NCBI RefSeq assembly: GCF_016008875.1
Contig: NZ_JADTQG010000003.1
Location: 216,534-280,533, forward strand
Reading direction: 5' to 3'
Source: Ectopseudomonas mendocina
GTDB lineage: Bacteria > Pseudomonadota > Gammaproteobacteria > Pseudomonadales > Pseudomonadaceae
DNA length: 64,000 nucleotides
The notes below the pieces were generated by a model that was given only the letters and a program-made list of their open reading frames with translations, ran no database searches and had not been told where the DNA came from. Numbering within the stretch: the stretch's first letter is position 1; every line of letters starts with the position of its first letter. Of the stretch, positions 28,947-38,817 are shown piece by piece. The position numbers and the translations under genes are program-made.

Positions 28947-29933
28947 ATGTTCGGCCTGATCAAGACGTGGAAGGCCCTTGAAGCCAAAGGCATCATGGGC
29001 ATCAACCGACGCAATGCGGACTACGTGCTGAAGTACAACAAACGGCACCTGTACCCCATCGTCGACGACAAGATCATCACCAAGGAGCGGGCCATCGAGG
29101 CCGGCATCGATGTGCCCGAGCTGTACGGCATCATCGAGACCGAGAAAGGCATCGAGAACCTCCACAAGATCATCGAGGGACGCACCGACTTCGTCATCAA
29201 GCCGGCACAGGGCGCCGGCGGTGACGGCATCATGGTCATCGCCGACCGTTTCGAGGACCGTTTCAAGACGGTATCCGGCAAGATCGTCAGCCACGATGAG
29301 CTGGAGCAACAGATCTCCAGCATCCTCTCTGGCCTGTACTCGCTTGGCGGCCACCGTGACCGCGCGCTGATCGAGTACCGCGTGACCCCGGACACCATCT
29401 TCAAGAGCATCAGCTACGAAGGCGTGCCGGACATCCGCATCATCGTGCTGATGGGCTACCCGGTGATGGCCATGCTGCGCCTGCCGACGCGTCAGTCCAA
29501 CGGCAAGGCCAACCTGCACCAGGGGGCCATCGGCGTGGGCGTGGACCTGGCCACCGGCGTAACCCTGCGCGGCACCTGGCTGAACAACAAGATCAGCAAG
29601 CACCCGGACACCACCAATGCGGTGGACGGTGTGCAATTGCCGAACTGGGATGGCTTCATGAAACTCGCCGCCGGCTGCTACGAGTTGTGCGGCCTGGGTT
29701 ACATCGGCGTGGACATGGTGCTGGATCAGGACAAGGGCCCGCTGATTCTCGAGCTCAACGCCCGCCCCGGCCTGAATATCCAGATCGCCAATGACTGTGG
29801 TCTGACCCACCGCGCTCACGCCGTCGAAGCCCGCCTGGAAGAACTGAAGACCAAGGGCATTCAGGAGGACGCCGAAGAGCGCGTGCGTTTCTCCCAGGAG
29901 CTGTTCGGCCATATCGTCAGCAAGGAAGTCTGA
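28947..29933 (+). CDS. Alpha-L-glutamate ligase-like (RimK-type ATP-grasp) protein
   Basis: This 328-residue cytoplasmic ATP-grasp protein has the glycine-rich loop IKPAQGAGGDGIMVI (near 95) and the metal-ligand segment ILELNARPGLNIQIAN. Enzymes of this class ligate amino acids, often glutamate, to peptides or proteins through an acyl phosphate. It closes the three-gene set. RimK itself tails ribosomal S6, but the membrane and periplasmic neighbours argue for a different acceptor. The acceptor cannot be read from sequence. Confidence 0.88.
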   Translation: MFGLIKTWKALEAKGIMGINRRNADYVLKYNKRHLYPIVDDKIITKERAIEAGIDVPELYGIIETEKGIENLHKIIEGRTDFVIKPAQGAGGDGIMVIADRFEDRFKTVSGKIVSHDELEQQISSILSGLYSLGGHRDRALIEYRVTPDTIFKSISYEGVPDIRIIVLMGYPVMAMLRLPTRQSNGKANLHQGAIGVGVDLATGVTLRGTWLNNKISKHPDTTNAVDGVQLPNWDGFMKLAAGCYELCGLGYIGVDMVLDQDKGPLILELNARPGLNIQIANDCGLTHRAHAVEARLEELKTKGIQEDAEERVRFSQELFGHIVSKEV

Positions 29934-30206
29934 CGCACGCCTGGCCCGTCGCGAGGTCGCTGCGGCCTCGCGACAGGCCGGGTCGTCCTGTAAAGAGTCC
30001 AAGCTGCGCTGTCACTCGCTCGCACACACCTCATCAAGGGCAACGGCTTATCATGTCTTTACGCGCTGCCGATACTGGCGCCCACAGCGCATGCTGAGCA
30101 GTCGCATCGGACGCCAGGCATCGGCAGCACAGCTGCAACATGCGGCGCTAGGATGAATACTGGCAGCGGACTACAATCGCCCTTTCTAGCCTTCCGACTG
30201 CCACGC

Positions 30207-31565
30207 ATGCCCAGCTGCTCCCTGCACCCCCTTCCTTACCGGACAGACCCCAGCGACTACTTCCGGCGCATTCGTCAGGCTCCCGGCGCGGTACTGCTGG
30301 ATGCCGGGCGCCCGAATGCCGAACGCGGCCGCTATGACCTTATGAGCGCCTGGCCATTGGCAGAACTGGCGCCAGTGGCCGACGAACCGGCCAGCGCTTT
30401 CCTGCAACGCCTGCGCGACGCGCTGCAGAGCCTTGACCATGCAGAGGCGCCGGCACAGCAGGCCGCGCCATTCGTCGGCGGCCTGATCGGTTACTTGTCC
30501 TACGATTTCGGTCGTCGCCTAGAAGCGCTGCCCGAGCAGAGCGTCGACGATCTGGGCCTCGAGGATGCGCGGTTCGGTCTCTACGCCTGGGCGCTGATCA
30601 GCGATCACCAGCTTGGCACCAGCGCCCTGCTGTTTCACCCGAGCCTGCCGAATGCGGAGCGCCAGCGCCTGCAGGCGCTGTTCGAAGCACCGTACAGCGA
30701 GGACCTAGCGCCCTTCCACCTGAGTCAGCCGTTCCAGGCCGATATCGACCAGCACCGCTATCGCCAGGCGATCGAACGCATCCAGAGCTACATTCTCGCG
30801 GGCGACTGTTATCAGGTGAATTTCGCGCAGCGCTTTCAGGCACCCTGCGCAGGCGATCCGTGGACGGCTTACCTGGCGCTGCGCCAGGCCTGCCCCACGC
30901 CCTTCTCAGGCTTCCAAAGCCTGGGAGATGGCAACGCCATTCTCAGCCTGTCGCCGGAGCGTTTTCTCAAGGTTAGCGCCGGCCAGGTGGAAACACGTCC
31001 GATCAAGGGCACCCGGCGCCGTGGCGAAGATGCCGAGGATGACCAGGCGCAGGCGCAGGAACTGCTGGCCAGCCGCAAGGACCGCGCCGAGAATCTGATG
31101 ATCGTCGATCTGCTGCGAAATGATCTCGGCCGCAGCTGCCGTACCGGCTCGGTCAAGGTGCCGGAGCTGTTCGCCCTGGAAAGCTATCCCAACGTGCATC
31201 ATCTGGTCAGTTGCGTGACCGCCGAGCTGGCGCCCGACAAGGATGCGCTGGACCTGATCGCCGGCAGTTTCCCGGGCGGCTCAATCACCGGCGCACCGAA
31301 GATCCGCGCCATGCAGATCATCGACGAGCTGGAGCCGACCCGGCGCGGACTCTACTGCGGCTCGCTGCTGTATCTCGACGTGCGCGGCGAGATGGACAGC
31401 TCCATTGCCATCCGCAGCCTGCTGGTCAAGGATGGCAAGGTCAGTTGCTGGGGCGGTGGCGGCATCGTTGCCGACTCCCACTGGCAGGCCGAGTACCAGG
31501 AGTCGATCACCAAGGTGAAGGTGCTGCTGGAGACGCTGGAGCGTCTGCCGAACAAGCTGGACTAA
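30207..31565 (+). CDS. pabB: Aminodeoxychorismate synthase component I
   Basis: PabB makes 4-amino-4-deoxychorismate for folate, using ammonia from PabA. The 452-residue protein has the chorismate-binding signatures IQSYILAGDCYQVNFAQRF, RPIKGTRRRG, NDLGRSCRTGSVKVPEL and FPGGSITGAPKIRAMQIIDELE. The K in PIKGT is the PabB/TrpE active-site lysine region. I place the start at 30207 (MPSCSLHPLPYRTDP), because a TACAAT box near 30171 would put the transcript start after the longer frame's ATG at 30153. No clear ribosome site is visible. Confidence 0.92.
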   Translation: MPSCSLHPLPYRTDPSDYFRRIRQAPGAVLLDAGRPNAERGRYDLMSAWPLAELAPVADEPASAFLQRLRDALQSLDHAEAPAQQAAPFVGGLIGYLSYDFGRRLEALPEQSVDDLGLEDARFGLYAWALISDHQLGTSALLFHPSLPNAERQRLQALFEAPYSEDLAPFHLSQPFQADIDQHRYRQAIERIQSYILAGDCYQVNFAQRFQAPCAGDPWTAYLALRQACPTPFSGFQSLGDGNAILSLSPERFLKVSAGQVETRPIKGTRRRGEDAEDDQAQAQELLASRKDRAENLMIVDLLRNDLGRSCRTGSVKVPELFALESYPNVHHLVSCVTAELAPDKDALDLIAGSFPGGSITGAPKIRAMQIIDELEPTRRGLYCGSLLYLDVRGEMDSSIAIRSLLVKDGKVSCWGGGGIVADSHWQAEYQESITKVKVLLETLERLPNKLD

Positions 31566-31570
31566 CGAAA

Positions 31571-31594
31571 ACGCCGCGAAATCGCGGCGTTTTT
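31571..31594. terminator. Bidirectional terminator between pabB and thrH
   Basis: ACGCCGCG (31571-31578) pairs with CGCGGCGT (31583-31590) around AAAT. A-rich and T-rich flanks allow function for both convergent genes. Confidence 0.88.
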
Positions 31595-31606
31595 AATTCA
31601 TCGGCC

Positions 31607-32224
31607 TTACAAGCTCAGCTTGCGGTTCGATGCCTTGAGAAATTCCTGTTTGAGGTCCTCATAGGTGTGCACCGCCGGGAACTGAGGGAACTCGCGGATC
31701 ACGTTGTCCGGCGCGTGGAACAGGATACCGGCGTGGGCTTCGCTGAGCATGGTGGTGTCGTTGTAAGAATCACCCGCCGCGATCACGCGGTAGTACAGAC
31801 TCTTGAAGGCAATGACCGACTGGCGCTTGGGGTCCTTCTGGCGCAGCTGGTAGCTGACCACGCGATCGTTCTCGTCGGTGATCAGACGGTGACACAGCAG
31901 GGTCGGGAAACCGAGCTGGCGCATCAGCGGCTGGGAGAACTCGTAAAAAGTGTCGGAGAGAATCACCACCTGGAAGCGCTCGCGCAGCCAGTCGACGAAC
32001 TCAACGGCGCCCTCGAGCGGCTTGAGCGTGGCGATCACGTCCTGAATGTCCTTTAGCTTCAGGCCGTGCTCGTCGAGGATGCGCAGGCGCTGCTGCATCA
32101 GCACGTCGTAATCGGGGATGTCGCGGGTGGTCGCCTTGAGCGACTCGATGCCGGTTTTTTCCGCAAAGGCGATCCAGATTTCCGGGACCAGTACACCTTC
32201 CAGGTCGAGACACGCGATTTCCAC
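31607..32224 (-). CDS. thrH: ThrH, phosphoserine/homoserine phosphotransferase
   Basis: ThrH is a HAD-family enzyme that hydrolyses phosphoserine and can transfer phosphate to homoserine. The 205-residue frame starts at a GTG (32224) giving MEIACLDLEGVLVPEIWIAF, as in the P. aeruginosa protein I recall. HAD motifs are DLEGV (motif 1, Asp nucleophile), ILSDTFYEF (motif 2), the Lys in RQKDPKRQSV (motif 3), and GDSYNDTTML (motif 4). It lies next to pabB as in PAO1. Confidence 0.96.
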   Translation of the reverse strand: MEIACLDLEGVLVPEIWIAFAEKTGIESLKATTRDIPDYDVLMQQRLRILDEHGLKLKDIQDVIATLKPLEGAVEFVDWLRERFQVVILSDTFYEFSQPLMRQLGFPTLLCHRLITDENDRVVSYQLRQKDPKRQSVIAFKSLYYRVIAAGDSYNDTTMLSEAHAGILFHAPDNVIREFPQFPAVHTYEDLKQEFLKASNRKLSL

Positions 32225-32399
32225 AGGCCACTCCTCGGTTGAGCCAAAAAGGAGCCGGCACTCTAGCCGCTGGGCTTGGCTGGCGCAATGCGACCTACTT
32301 ATAACTGAAACGAAGGACATCAAGCGCCTTAGTTATTTAGCCGCATAACCGGGCTTTGTTACCATCGCGCCTTCACGCACACGATCTGGAGTCCTCAAC

Positions 32400-33020
32400 A
32401 TGGAACTCGACCTGGACGCGCTCAACGCCGAATTCGGCAACCAGCCTGAAAAGCTGGTGCAGTGGGCCATCGGACTGGGCAAACCCGCCATTTGCACCAC
32501 CAACTTCCGCCCGTTCGAAGCGGTGATCCTGCATATGGTCAGCCAGGTCAAACCGGATATTCCGGTGGTCTGGATGGACAGCGGCTACAACACCGACGCC
32601 ACCTACCGCTTCGCCGACGAGGTGACGCGCAAGCTGGGCCTCAACCTGATCACTTACCTGCCCAAGCGTTCGCGTGCGCATCGCGAGGCCATCGACGGTC
32701 CCCTGCCTGGCCTGGATGATCCGCGCCACGCCGCGTTTACCGAAGAAGTGAAGCTCGAGCCGTTCGCCCGCGCCCTGCGCGAGACCGCACCAAGCGTCTG
32801 GTTCACCGCCCTACGCGCCACCGACACCGCCGTGCGTGCGCAGATGGACCCCATCAGCATCAACCCGGACGGCCTGATCAAGGTCGCGCCGCTGCTGCAT
32901 TGGTCTTCCAAGGACCTCTACCAATACCTGGTCGCTCACGACCTGCCGAACGAGTTCGATTACTACGACCCGACCAAGGGTGAAGATAATCGCGAGTGCG
33001 GCCTGCACCTCAGCCACTGA
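32400..33020 (+). CDS. Atypical PAPS/APS reductase-family protein in the cysH position
   Basis: The 206-residue protein belongs to the PAPS reductase family: it has DSGYNTDATYRFADEVTRKLGLNL, LLHWSSKDLYQYLVAHDLP and the C-terminal catalytic ECGLH. It has only two cysteines (ICTTNF and ECGLH), so it lacks the CC/CxxC set that binds [4Fe-4S] in pseudomonad APS reductases. The nucleotide loop (usually SSSFG) reads CTTNFRPFE, and the usual LRREQS is LRATDTAVR. In P. aeruginosa the 267-residue cluster-containing CysH occupies this spot by thrH and cysB. A PAPS-type reductase or a divergent paralogue are both possible. Confidence 0.8.
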   Translation: MELDLDALNAEFGNQPEKLVQWAIGLGKPAICTTNFRPFEAVILHMVSQVKPDIPVVWMDSGYNTDATYRFADEVTRKLGLNLITYLPKRSRAHREAIDGPLPGLDDPRHAAFTEEVKLEPFARALRETAPSVWFTALRATDTAVRAQMDPISINPDGLIKVAPLLHWSSKDLYQYLVAHDLPNEFDYYDPTKGEDNRECGLHLSH

Positions 33021-33038
33021 TTGGCACTGGCTGGAACG

Positions 33039-33064
33039 AACATGGCGCCCAAGGGCGCCATGTT
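33039..33064. terminator. Bidirectional terminator between cysH-like gene and cysB
   Basis: A perfect 12-base stem (33039-33050 with 33053-33064) around two A residues lies between convergent genes, followed by TCGTTT. It could serve both. Confidence 0.8.
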
Positions 33065-33081
33065 TCGTTTCAGCGTCTGCC

Positions 33082-34065
<984 letters not shown>

Positions 34066-34160
34066 TCAGAGCAATAAGGCAGATCAACAGCCGCCAATGC
34101 CGTATATAACCATATTGTTGGTTTATTGGAATAGCCTAGAACTTTTTACACATCCCCCCT

Positions 34161-34661
34161 TTATAGATCGCCATGTCCACGATGCTGGAGCATGGGCACC
34201 AGATACACCGGCACCTCCGACAACTGCACGATTCGCGCTGCCGTGCGCCCCAGCGGTATGGTCAGGTCAGTGCCATGGCTGTGACTGCCTACGACCAGCA
34301 GATCCACCCCAAGTTTCTGCGCCTCCTCGAGAATCACCGCCGGCGGGTCCCCTTGCAGCACCCGCACCGCACGTATCAGTTGAAGATCCTGCTGACCGTC
34401 ACCCAACTCGTCACGGAAGCCCTCCAGTACCCGCTGCTCGATGCTGGCCATGACTGTGTTCAGCCCGGTACGGCGAAGCTCTGCAAGCGTGTCCTCATCC
34501 AGATAGGTCTGCAGCACGGATTCGGCGAACAGGCCCATGGGCTCCACCGCGTGTACTACATACAGGTCGGCCTGGAAGCTGCGCGTCAGTGCGAGGGCAT
34601 GTTGCAGCACATAGGAGGCATAAAGCCCCAGATCGGTGGCATAAAGTATCGAGCGAATCAC
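34161..34661 (-). CDS. Universal stress protein (UspA family)
   Basis: This is a 166-residue single UspA domain. The ATP-binding signature lies near the C-terminus: VVGSHSHGTDLTIPLGRTAARIVQLSEVPVYLVP, close to G-x2-G-x9-G-(S/T). The N-terminus MIRSILYATDLGLYASYVLQHALALT is typical. Its role is probably in stress or stasis survival; nothing nearby narrows it. Confidence 0.88.
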   Translation of the reverse strand: MIRSILYATDLGLYASYVLQHALALTRSFQADLYVVHAVEPMGLFAESVLQTYLDEDTLAELRRTGLNTVMASIEQRVLEGFRDELGDGQQDLQLIRAVRVLQGDPPAVILEEAQKLGVDLLVVGSHSHGTDLTIPLGRTAARIVQLSEVPVYLVPMLQHRGHGDL

Positions 34662-34784
34662 GCGGCCTCCTCGACTGCTGGCGCAGGCCCTTGATTGAGC
34701 TTAGCAGCGCATCAGACAAAGCAAGATCGGCGAGGTTATTTAGGACGAATGGCTATATACAGGCACCTGAGTGCCTAATCAGGG

Positions 34785-35690
34785 TCAAGGCAGCAATTCG
34801 TTGCTCACACCATGAGGGACGTGACCGGTCGCCACCACCTGGCGAGCCCTTTCGCAGTGGCCGGTCTGGTCGTCGAAGAACACGTCAGCGGCGAAGGCTT
34901 CCAGCACCGCCGACTTGTCCAGACCGCCCAGGAAGAAGGATTCGTCCAGGCGGATGTTCCACTCGCGCAACGTGCGGATCACACGCTCATGCGCTGGCGC
35001 CGAACGGGCAGTGACCAACGCTGTGCGAATCGGACATTCGGCTTCGGGAAACTCCTGCTGCAGCGCATGCAGCGCGGCGAGAAACGGCTTGAACGGCCCA
35101 CCTGGCAGGGCCTGCCGAGCGGACTCACGCTCGTGATCCTGAAAGGCATTGAGACCGCCACTCTGGTAGACCCGCTCGGAGTCATCGGAAAACAGCACGG
35201 CATCGCCATCGAAGGCGATACGTAGCTCATTACTGTTGGCCCGGCGGGTACCGCCGGAAAGCAACGTGGCCGCACCGAAGCCAGCTTTCAGCGCATTGCG
35301 CACATCGTCGGCGTGGGTGGACAGGAACAGGTGGCAGCCAAAGGCCGCCAGGTAAGGATCGGGGCTGCGGCCGCCAACGAAGGCGGCGCGGGAAATGCCG
35401 AGGCCATAGTGCTGAATGGAGTTGAACGCACGCAGGCCGGTATCGGCACTGTTGCGCGACACCAGGATGACCTCGACGCGCTGATCGCTGAGCCGAGCGT
35501 TCAACCCGAGCAGCTTCTCCACCAGAGGGAAGGCGTCGCCCGGCATCAGCACTTCGTCCTCATGTTCGATCTGATAGCGACGATAGGCTTCCACCCCTTC
35601 GCTTTCGTAGATCTGGTGGCTTTCGCTCAGATCGAACAGCGCCCGCGAGGAAATCGCCAGCACCAGTTTGTCCCCCAGCCCCTTGCCCAT
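34785..35690 (-). CDS. 5'-nucleotidase (cytosolic NT5C1-like)
   Basis: The 301-residue protein resembles the 5-nucleotidase family related to vertebrate cytosolic 5'-nucleotidase I, with HAD-like acidic motifs IAFDGDAVLFSDDSERVY and ADVFFDDQTGHCE, and SRNSADTGLRAFNSIQHYGL. It should dephosphorylate nucleoside monophosphates in the cytoplasm. It begins 2 bases after the panE-like gene's stop, so the two are probably cotranscribed. Confidence 0.84.
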   Translation of the reverse strand: MGKGLGDKLVLAISSRALFDLSESHQIYESEGVEAYRRYQIEHEDEVLMPGDAFPLVEKLLGLNARLSDQRVEVILVSRNSADTGLRAFNSIQHYGLGISRAAFVGGRSPDPYLAAFGCHLFLSTHADDVRNALKAGFGAATLLSGGTRRANSNELRIAFDGDAVLFSDDSERVYQSGGLNAFQDHERESARQALPGGPFKPFLAALHALQQEFPEAECPIRTALVTARSAPAHERVIRTLREWNIRLDESFFLGGLDKSAVLEAFAADVFFDDQTGHCERARQVVATGHVPHGVSNELLP

Positions 35691-35692
35691 GC

Positions 35693-36649
35693 TTAGGCCT
35701 CCCGGCGAGCCTGAATGAAACGTAGCGCCTGATACAGCGCACGCACCTTGGGCATGTCGAAACCCGCTGCATCCGCAGCCGCCAGCGGTGCTTCATAAAT
35801 GGCGTGCAGTTCGGCCGGCCGCCCCTGGGCGAAGTCGTGATACATGCTCGGCAGGTAATCGGGCATACGCTGCGTCGCCGCCAGCAGTTTGTCCGCATAG
35901 CTTTCCGGCATCGTGTAACCCAGCGCCCGGGCGGCCTGTACTACTTCCTGCATCATGTCGCCGATCAGTGCGCGGCTATCGGCGTTGCTCATCAGGCGCC
36001 GCGTGTCGGCATCAAGTAGCACCGAAAGGCCGTTGTACGGGATGTTCCACACCAGTTTCTGCCAGCGTGTCTGCGCCAGGTCACGCATCGCTGCAGAGTC
36101 CAGGCCGGTGCTGCGCAGCAGGCTCGCGCCCTCCTCGGCCAGCGCCAGGCGCGCCTCGTCGTCATCCAGCGGCCCGGAGTGGTAGGCCAGATTGATCGCC
36201 CCCAAAGCCTGATGCTCGATCACACCCGGCGCACTGCGGTGAACGCAGATGTAGCAGAGCCCACCCAGCAGGTGCAGATCGTCACTCAGCAGCGGACGCA
36301 GCTCATCCTCCACCGCCAGGCCGTTCTGTAACAGCACCACCTTGGCGCCAGGCGCCGCGGCCTTGGCGATCAACGGCGCCAGCTCGGCATTGGCCGTGGT
36401 CTTGGCTCCCACCAGCAGCCAGTCGCATTGCGGCATGTCATCGATATGCTGATAGGCCTGCACTGGCGCCAGGTGCAGGGCGGCGTGCACGCTGCTGTTC
36501 AGGTGCAGGCCACGCTCGACAACCGCGGCGTATTCGCTGCGCAGCAAAAAGTGCACGTCATGCCCGGCACGTGCGAGCAGCATGCCGTAGAAGCCGCCGA
36601 TGGCACCGGTGCCGATGATGCCGATACGCGGCGCGGGGGATTGGGACAT
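35693..36649 (-). CDS. 2-dehydropantoate 2-reductase family protein
   Basis: The 318-residue protein has the N-terminal NADP-binding motif IGIIGTGAIGGFYGMLLARAG. Its C-terminal ketopantoate-reductase domain includes RWQKLVWNIPYNGLSVLLDAD, with the catalytic-lysine region (K in QKLVWN). It would reduce ketopantoate to pantoate for coenzyme A. Pseudomonads have several PanE-like genes, so I do not assign the symbol firmly. Its ATG overlaps the stop of the thioredoxin-like gene by one base. Confidence 0.86.
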   Translation of the reverse strand: MSQSPAPRIGIIGTGAIGGFYGMLLARAGHDVHFLLRSEYAAVVERGLHLNSSVHAALHLAPVQAYQHIDDMPQCDWLLVGAKTTANAELAPLIAKAAAPGAKVVLLQNGLAVEDELRPLLSDDLHLLGGLCYICVHRSAPGVIEHQALGAINLAYHSGPLDDDEARLALAEEGASLLRSTGLDSAAMRDLAQTRWQKLVWNIPYNGLSVLLDADTRRLMSNADSRALIGDMMQEVVQAARALGYTMPESYADKLLAATQRMPDYLPSMYHDFAQGRPAELHAIYEAPLAAADAAGFDMPKVRALYQALRFIQARREA

Positions 36650-37035
36650 CAGGGAAGCTCCTCAGCCGGGCGAAGCAGAGCCTCACCAATGGCGGTCAGC
36701 AGATCGGGATGGGTAAGGTGCGCCTGCAATGCGCCAAAGAAATGGCCATCTTTGACCAGATATAACGAGGGCAGATGGAAAACCTCGTAGCGTGTCACCA
36801 ATCCGGCGTTGTGCCCGGCATCGATCCAGCACAGGCGCTCTACCGGAAGCGGCATGCCAGGCAGTGCCTGACGCGCCCAACGACAGCTGGCACAGCCCGT
36901 GCTAGTGAACACCAGTAGCGAGGTACCGGGAAGATCGAGCAGGCGACGGTCAGCATCCAGATCGGTCAATTCCAGTTGTGTCGCTATACTGAATCCACTG
37001 ATATCAGTTTGCCTGCATTCGAGGTCGGTGTTCAT
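36649..37035 (-). CDS. Thioredoxin-like protein
   Basis: This 128-residue protein has a thioredoxin-type active site in LLVFTSTGCASCRWARQALP (CxxC is CASC) and a cis-Pro region LPSLYLVKDGHFFGAL. There is no signal peptide, so it should be cytoplasmic. Its ATG overlaps the start codon of the divergent PilZ gene within a CATG, so the true start may be internal; the first 30 residues are not thioredoxin-like. It is followed immediately by the panE-like gene. Confidence 0.78.
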   Translation of the reverse strand: MNTDLECRQTDISGFSIATQLELTDLDADRRLLDLPGTSLLVFTSTGCASCRWARQALPGMPLPVERLCWIDAGHNAGLVTRYEVFHLPSLYLVKDGHFFGALQAHLTHPDLLTAIGEALLRPAEELP

Positions 37036-37447
37036 GCGTAAGTTTCTGCGTCATCCAAGCGACATGCCGGTGGAACTGATCCTGCGCAGACAGGCCTGCA
37101 TTCCCCGGCAACGGCTGAACAATATCAGCCTGGGCGGGGTTGCATGCAACTCGTTACGCGGCTTTCGCCGCGGTACTTCAATCGAATTGCGTATCCCACT
37201 GCTAGGCGATCAGGCGCGCTATCCCGGGGTGGTGGCCTGGTGTCGGCGCCAGGAAAACGATTACCTGGTGGGCATCGCCTTCCTCGATGAGGACACCTTG
37301 TTCCGCGCGCGCATGGTCGAACAGGTCTGCCAGATCCAGCATTACCGCCAGCAGCTAGAGCAGGAATCCGGCCAGGCCATCGCCATCGAGCAATGCGCCC
37401 AGGACTGGATCGCCAAGCATGCCGCCGGGTTTCCCTATCTGGCTTGA
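37034..37447 (+). CDS. PilZ-domain protein
   Basis: The 137-residue protein starts MRKFLRHPSDMPVEL, carrying the PilZ RxxxR c-di-GMP contact, followed by the D/NxSxxG-type NISLGGVAC. The rest of the beta-barrel shows GTSIELRIPLLGDQARYPGVVAWCRRQENDYLVGIAFLDED. It probably binds c-di-GMP. GAGGT lies about 9 bases upstream of the ATG at 37034. The gene is divergent from, and overlaps by its start codon with, the thioredoxin-like gene. Confidence 0.85.
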   Translation: MRKFLRHPSDMPVELILRRQACIPRQRLNNISLGGVACNSLRGFRRGTSIELRIPLLGDQARYPGVVAWCRRQENDYLVGIAFLDEDTLFRARMVEQVCQIQHYRQQLEQESGQAIAIEQCAQDWIAKHAAGFPYLA

Positions 37448-37648
37448 GCACGGCGCAGCCATCATCCGTCCGCTATCAAGTCACTTCATTGCCAATCGAT
37501 GAGCCCCATTGAACTTAACGCCCATTGTCGCGCAGCCCTGTACGCGCTAAGGTTCGGCTCCCCCTGCGCCAACTAGCTGTGCACCGCCATAGGGGATCGC
37601 TGGCGGCCGGCACCCGTGACCTGACGACCTGACCCGATGAATAGCACG

Positions 37649-38725
37649 ATGGCAGATTTACCGATCGACGACCTCAACGTCGCTTCCAACGAAACCCTGA
37701 TCACCCCCGATCAGCTGAAACGCGAAATCCCCCTGACCGATGCCGCACTGAAGACCGTCGCCCATGGTCGCCAGGTGGTACGCGATATCCTCGACGGCAA
37801 GGATCATCGCCTGTTCGTGGTCGTCGGCCCCTGCTCCATTCACGACATCAAGGCCGCTCACGAGTATGCCGAGCGCCTCAAGGTGCTGGCTGCCGAGCTG
37901 TCCGACAGCCTGTTTCTGGTCATGCGCGTGTACTTCGAGAAGCCGCGCACCACGGTCGGCTGGAAAGGCCTGATCAACGACCCATATCTGGATGACTCGT
38001 TCAAGATCCAGGATGGCCTGCACATCGGCCGTCAACTGCTGCGCGACCTGGCAGAAATGGGCCTGCCCACCGCCACCGAAGCGCTCGATCCGATTTCCCC
38101 TCAGTATCTGCAGGACCTGATCAGCTGGTCGGCCATCGGCGCCCGTACCACCGAATCCCAGACCCACCGCGAAATGGCCTCGGGCCTGTCCTCGGCCGTC
38201 GGTTTCAAGAACGGCACAGACGGCGGCCTGACCGTGGCGATCAACGCGCTGCAGTCGGTCTCCAGCCCGCACCGTTTCCTTGGCATCAACCAGGAAGGCG
38301 GCGTATCCATCGTCACCACCAAGGGCAACGCCTACGGTCACGTGGTACTGCGCGGCGGCAACGGCAAGCCCAACTACGATTCGGTCAGTGTCGCCATTTG
38401 TGAGCAGGAACTGACCAAAGCCGGCATCCGTCCGAACATCATGGTCGACTGCAGCCACGCCAACTCCAACAAGGACCCGGCCCTGCAGCCGCTGGTGCTG
38501 GAGAACGTGGCCAACCAGATCCTCGAAGGCAACAACTCCATCGTCGGCCTGATGGTCGAGAGCCACCTGGGCTGGGGCAACCAGTCGATTCCGAAGGATC
38601 TGTGCGACCTCAAGTACGGTGTATCCATCACCGATGCCTGCATCGACTGGGAGGCCACCGAGAAGAGCCTGCGTAGCATGCACGCCAAGCTCAAGGATGT
38701 GCTGCCCAAGCGTTCTCGCGGCTGA
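37649..38725 (+). CDS. 3-deoxy-7-phosphoheptulonate (DAHP) synthase, class I
   Basis: The enzyme joins phosphoenolpyruvate and erythrose 4-phosphate in the first step of aromatic synthesis. The 358-residue protein is of the AroF/G/H type, with VVVGPCSIHDIKAAHEYAERL, VYFEKPRTTVGWKGLINDP, GARTTESQTHREMASGLSSAVGFKNGTDG and DCSHANSNKDP. I prefer the ATG at 37649 (MADLPIDDLNVAS) to the one at 37637, from memory of the P. aeruginosa orthologue. Feedback type cannot be read safely, so no aroF/G/H letter is given. Confidence 0.93.
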   Translation: MADLPIDDLNVASNETLITPDQLKREIPLTDAALKTVAHGRQVVRDILDGKDHRLFVVVGPCSIHDIKAAHEYAERLKVLAAELSDSLFLVMRVYFEKPRTTVGWKGLINDPYLDDSFKIQDGLHIGRQLLRDLAEMGLPTATEALDPISPQYLQDLISWSAIGARTTESQTHREMASGLSSAVGFKNGTDGGLTVAINALQSVSSPHRFLGINQEGGVSIVTTKGNAYGHVVLRGGNGKPNYDSVSVAICEQELTKAGIRPNIMVDCSHANSNKDPALQPLVLENVANQILEGNNSIVGLMVESHLGWGNQSIPKDLCDLKYGVSITDACIDWEATEKSLRSMHAKLKDVLPKRSRG

Positions 38726-38738
38726 AGACAACTTGGCA

Positions 38739-38771
38739 AAGAAAACGCCGGGCAATGCCCGGCGTTTTCTT
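38739..38771. terminator. Terminator after DAHP synthase (bidirectional)
   Basis: A perfect stem of about 15 bases (AAGAAAACGCCGGGC with its complement) encloses a three-base loop and is followed by a T-rich tail. The symmetry suits both the upstream gene and the convergent GNAT gene. Confidence 0.9.
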
Positions 38772-38817
38772 GTTCGTTCGTCAGGCGGGATTGTTTCGCC
38801 GCCCTTGAGAATTGCGC

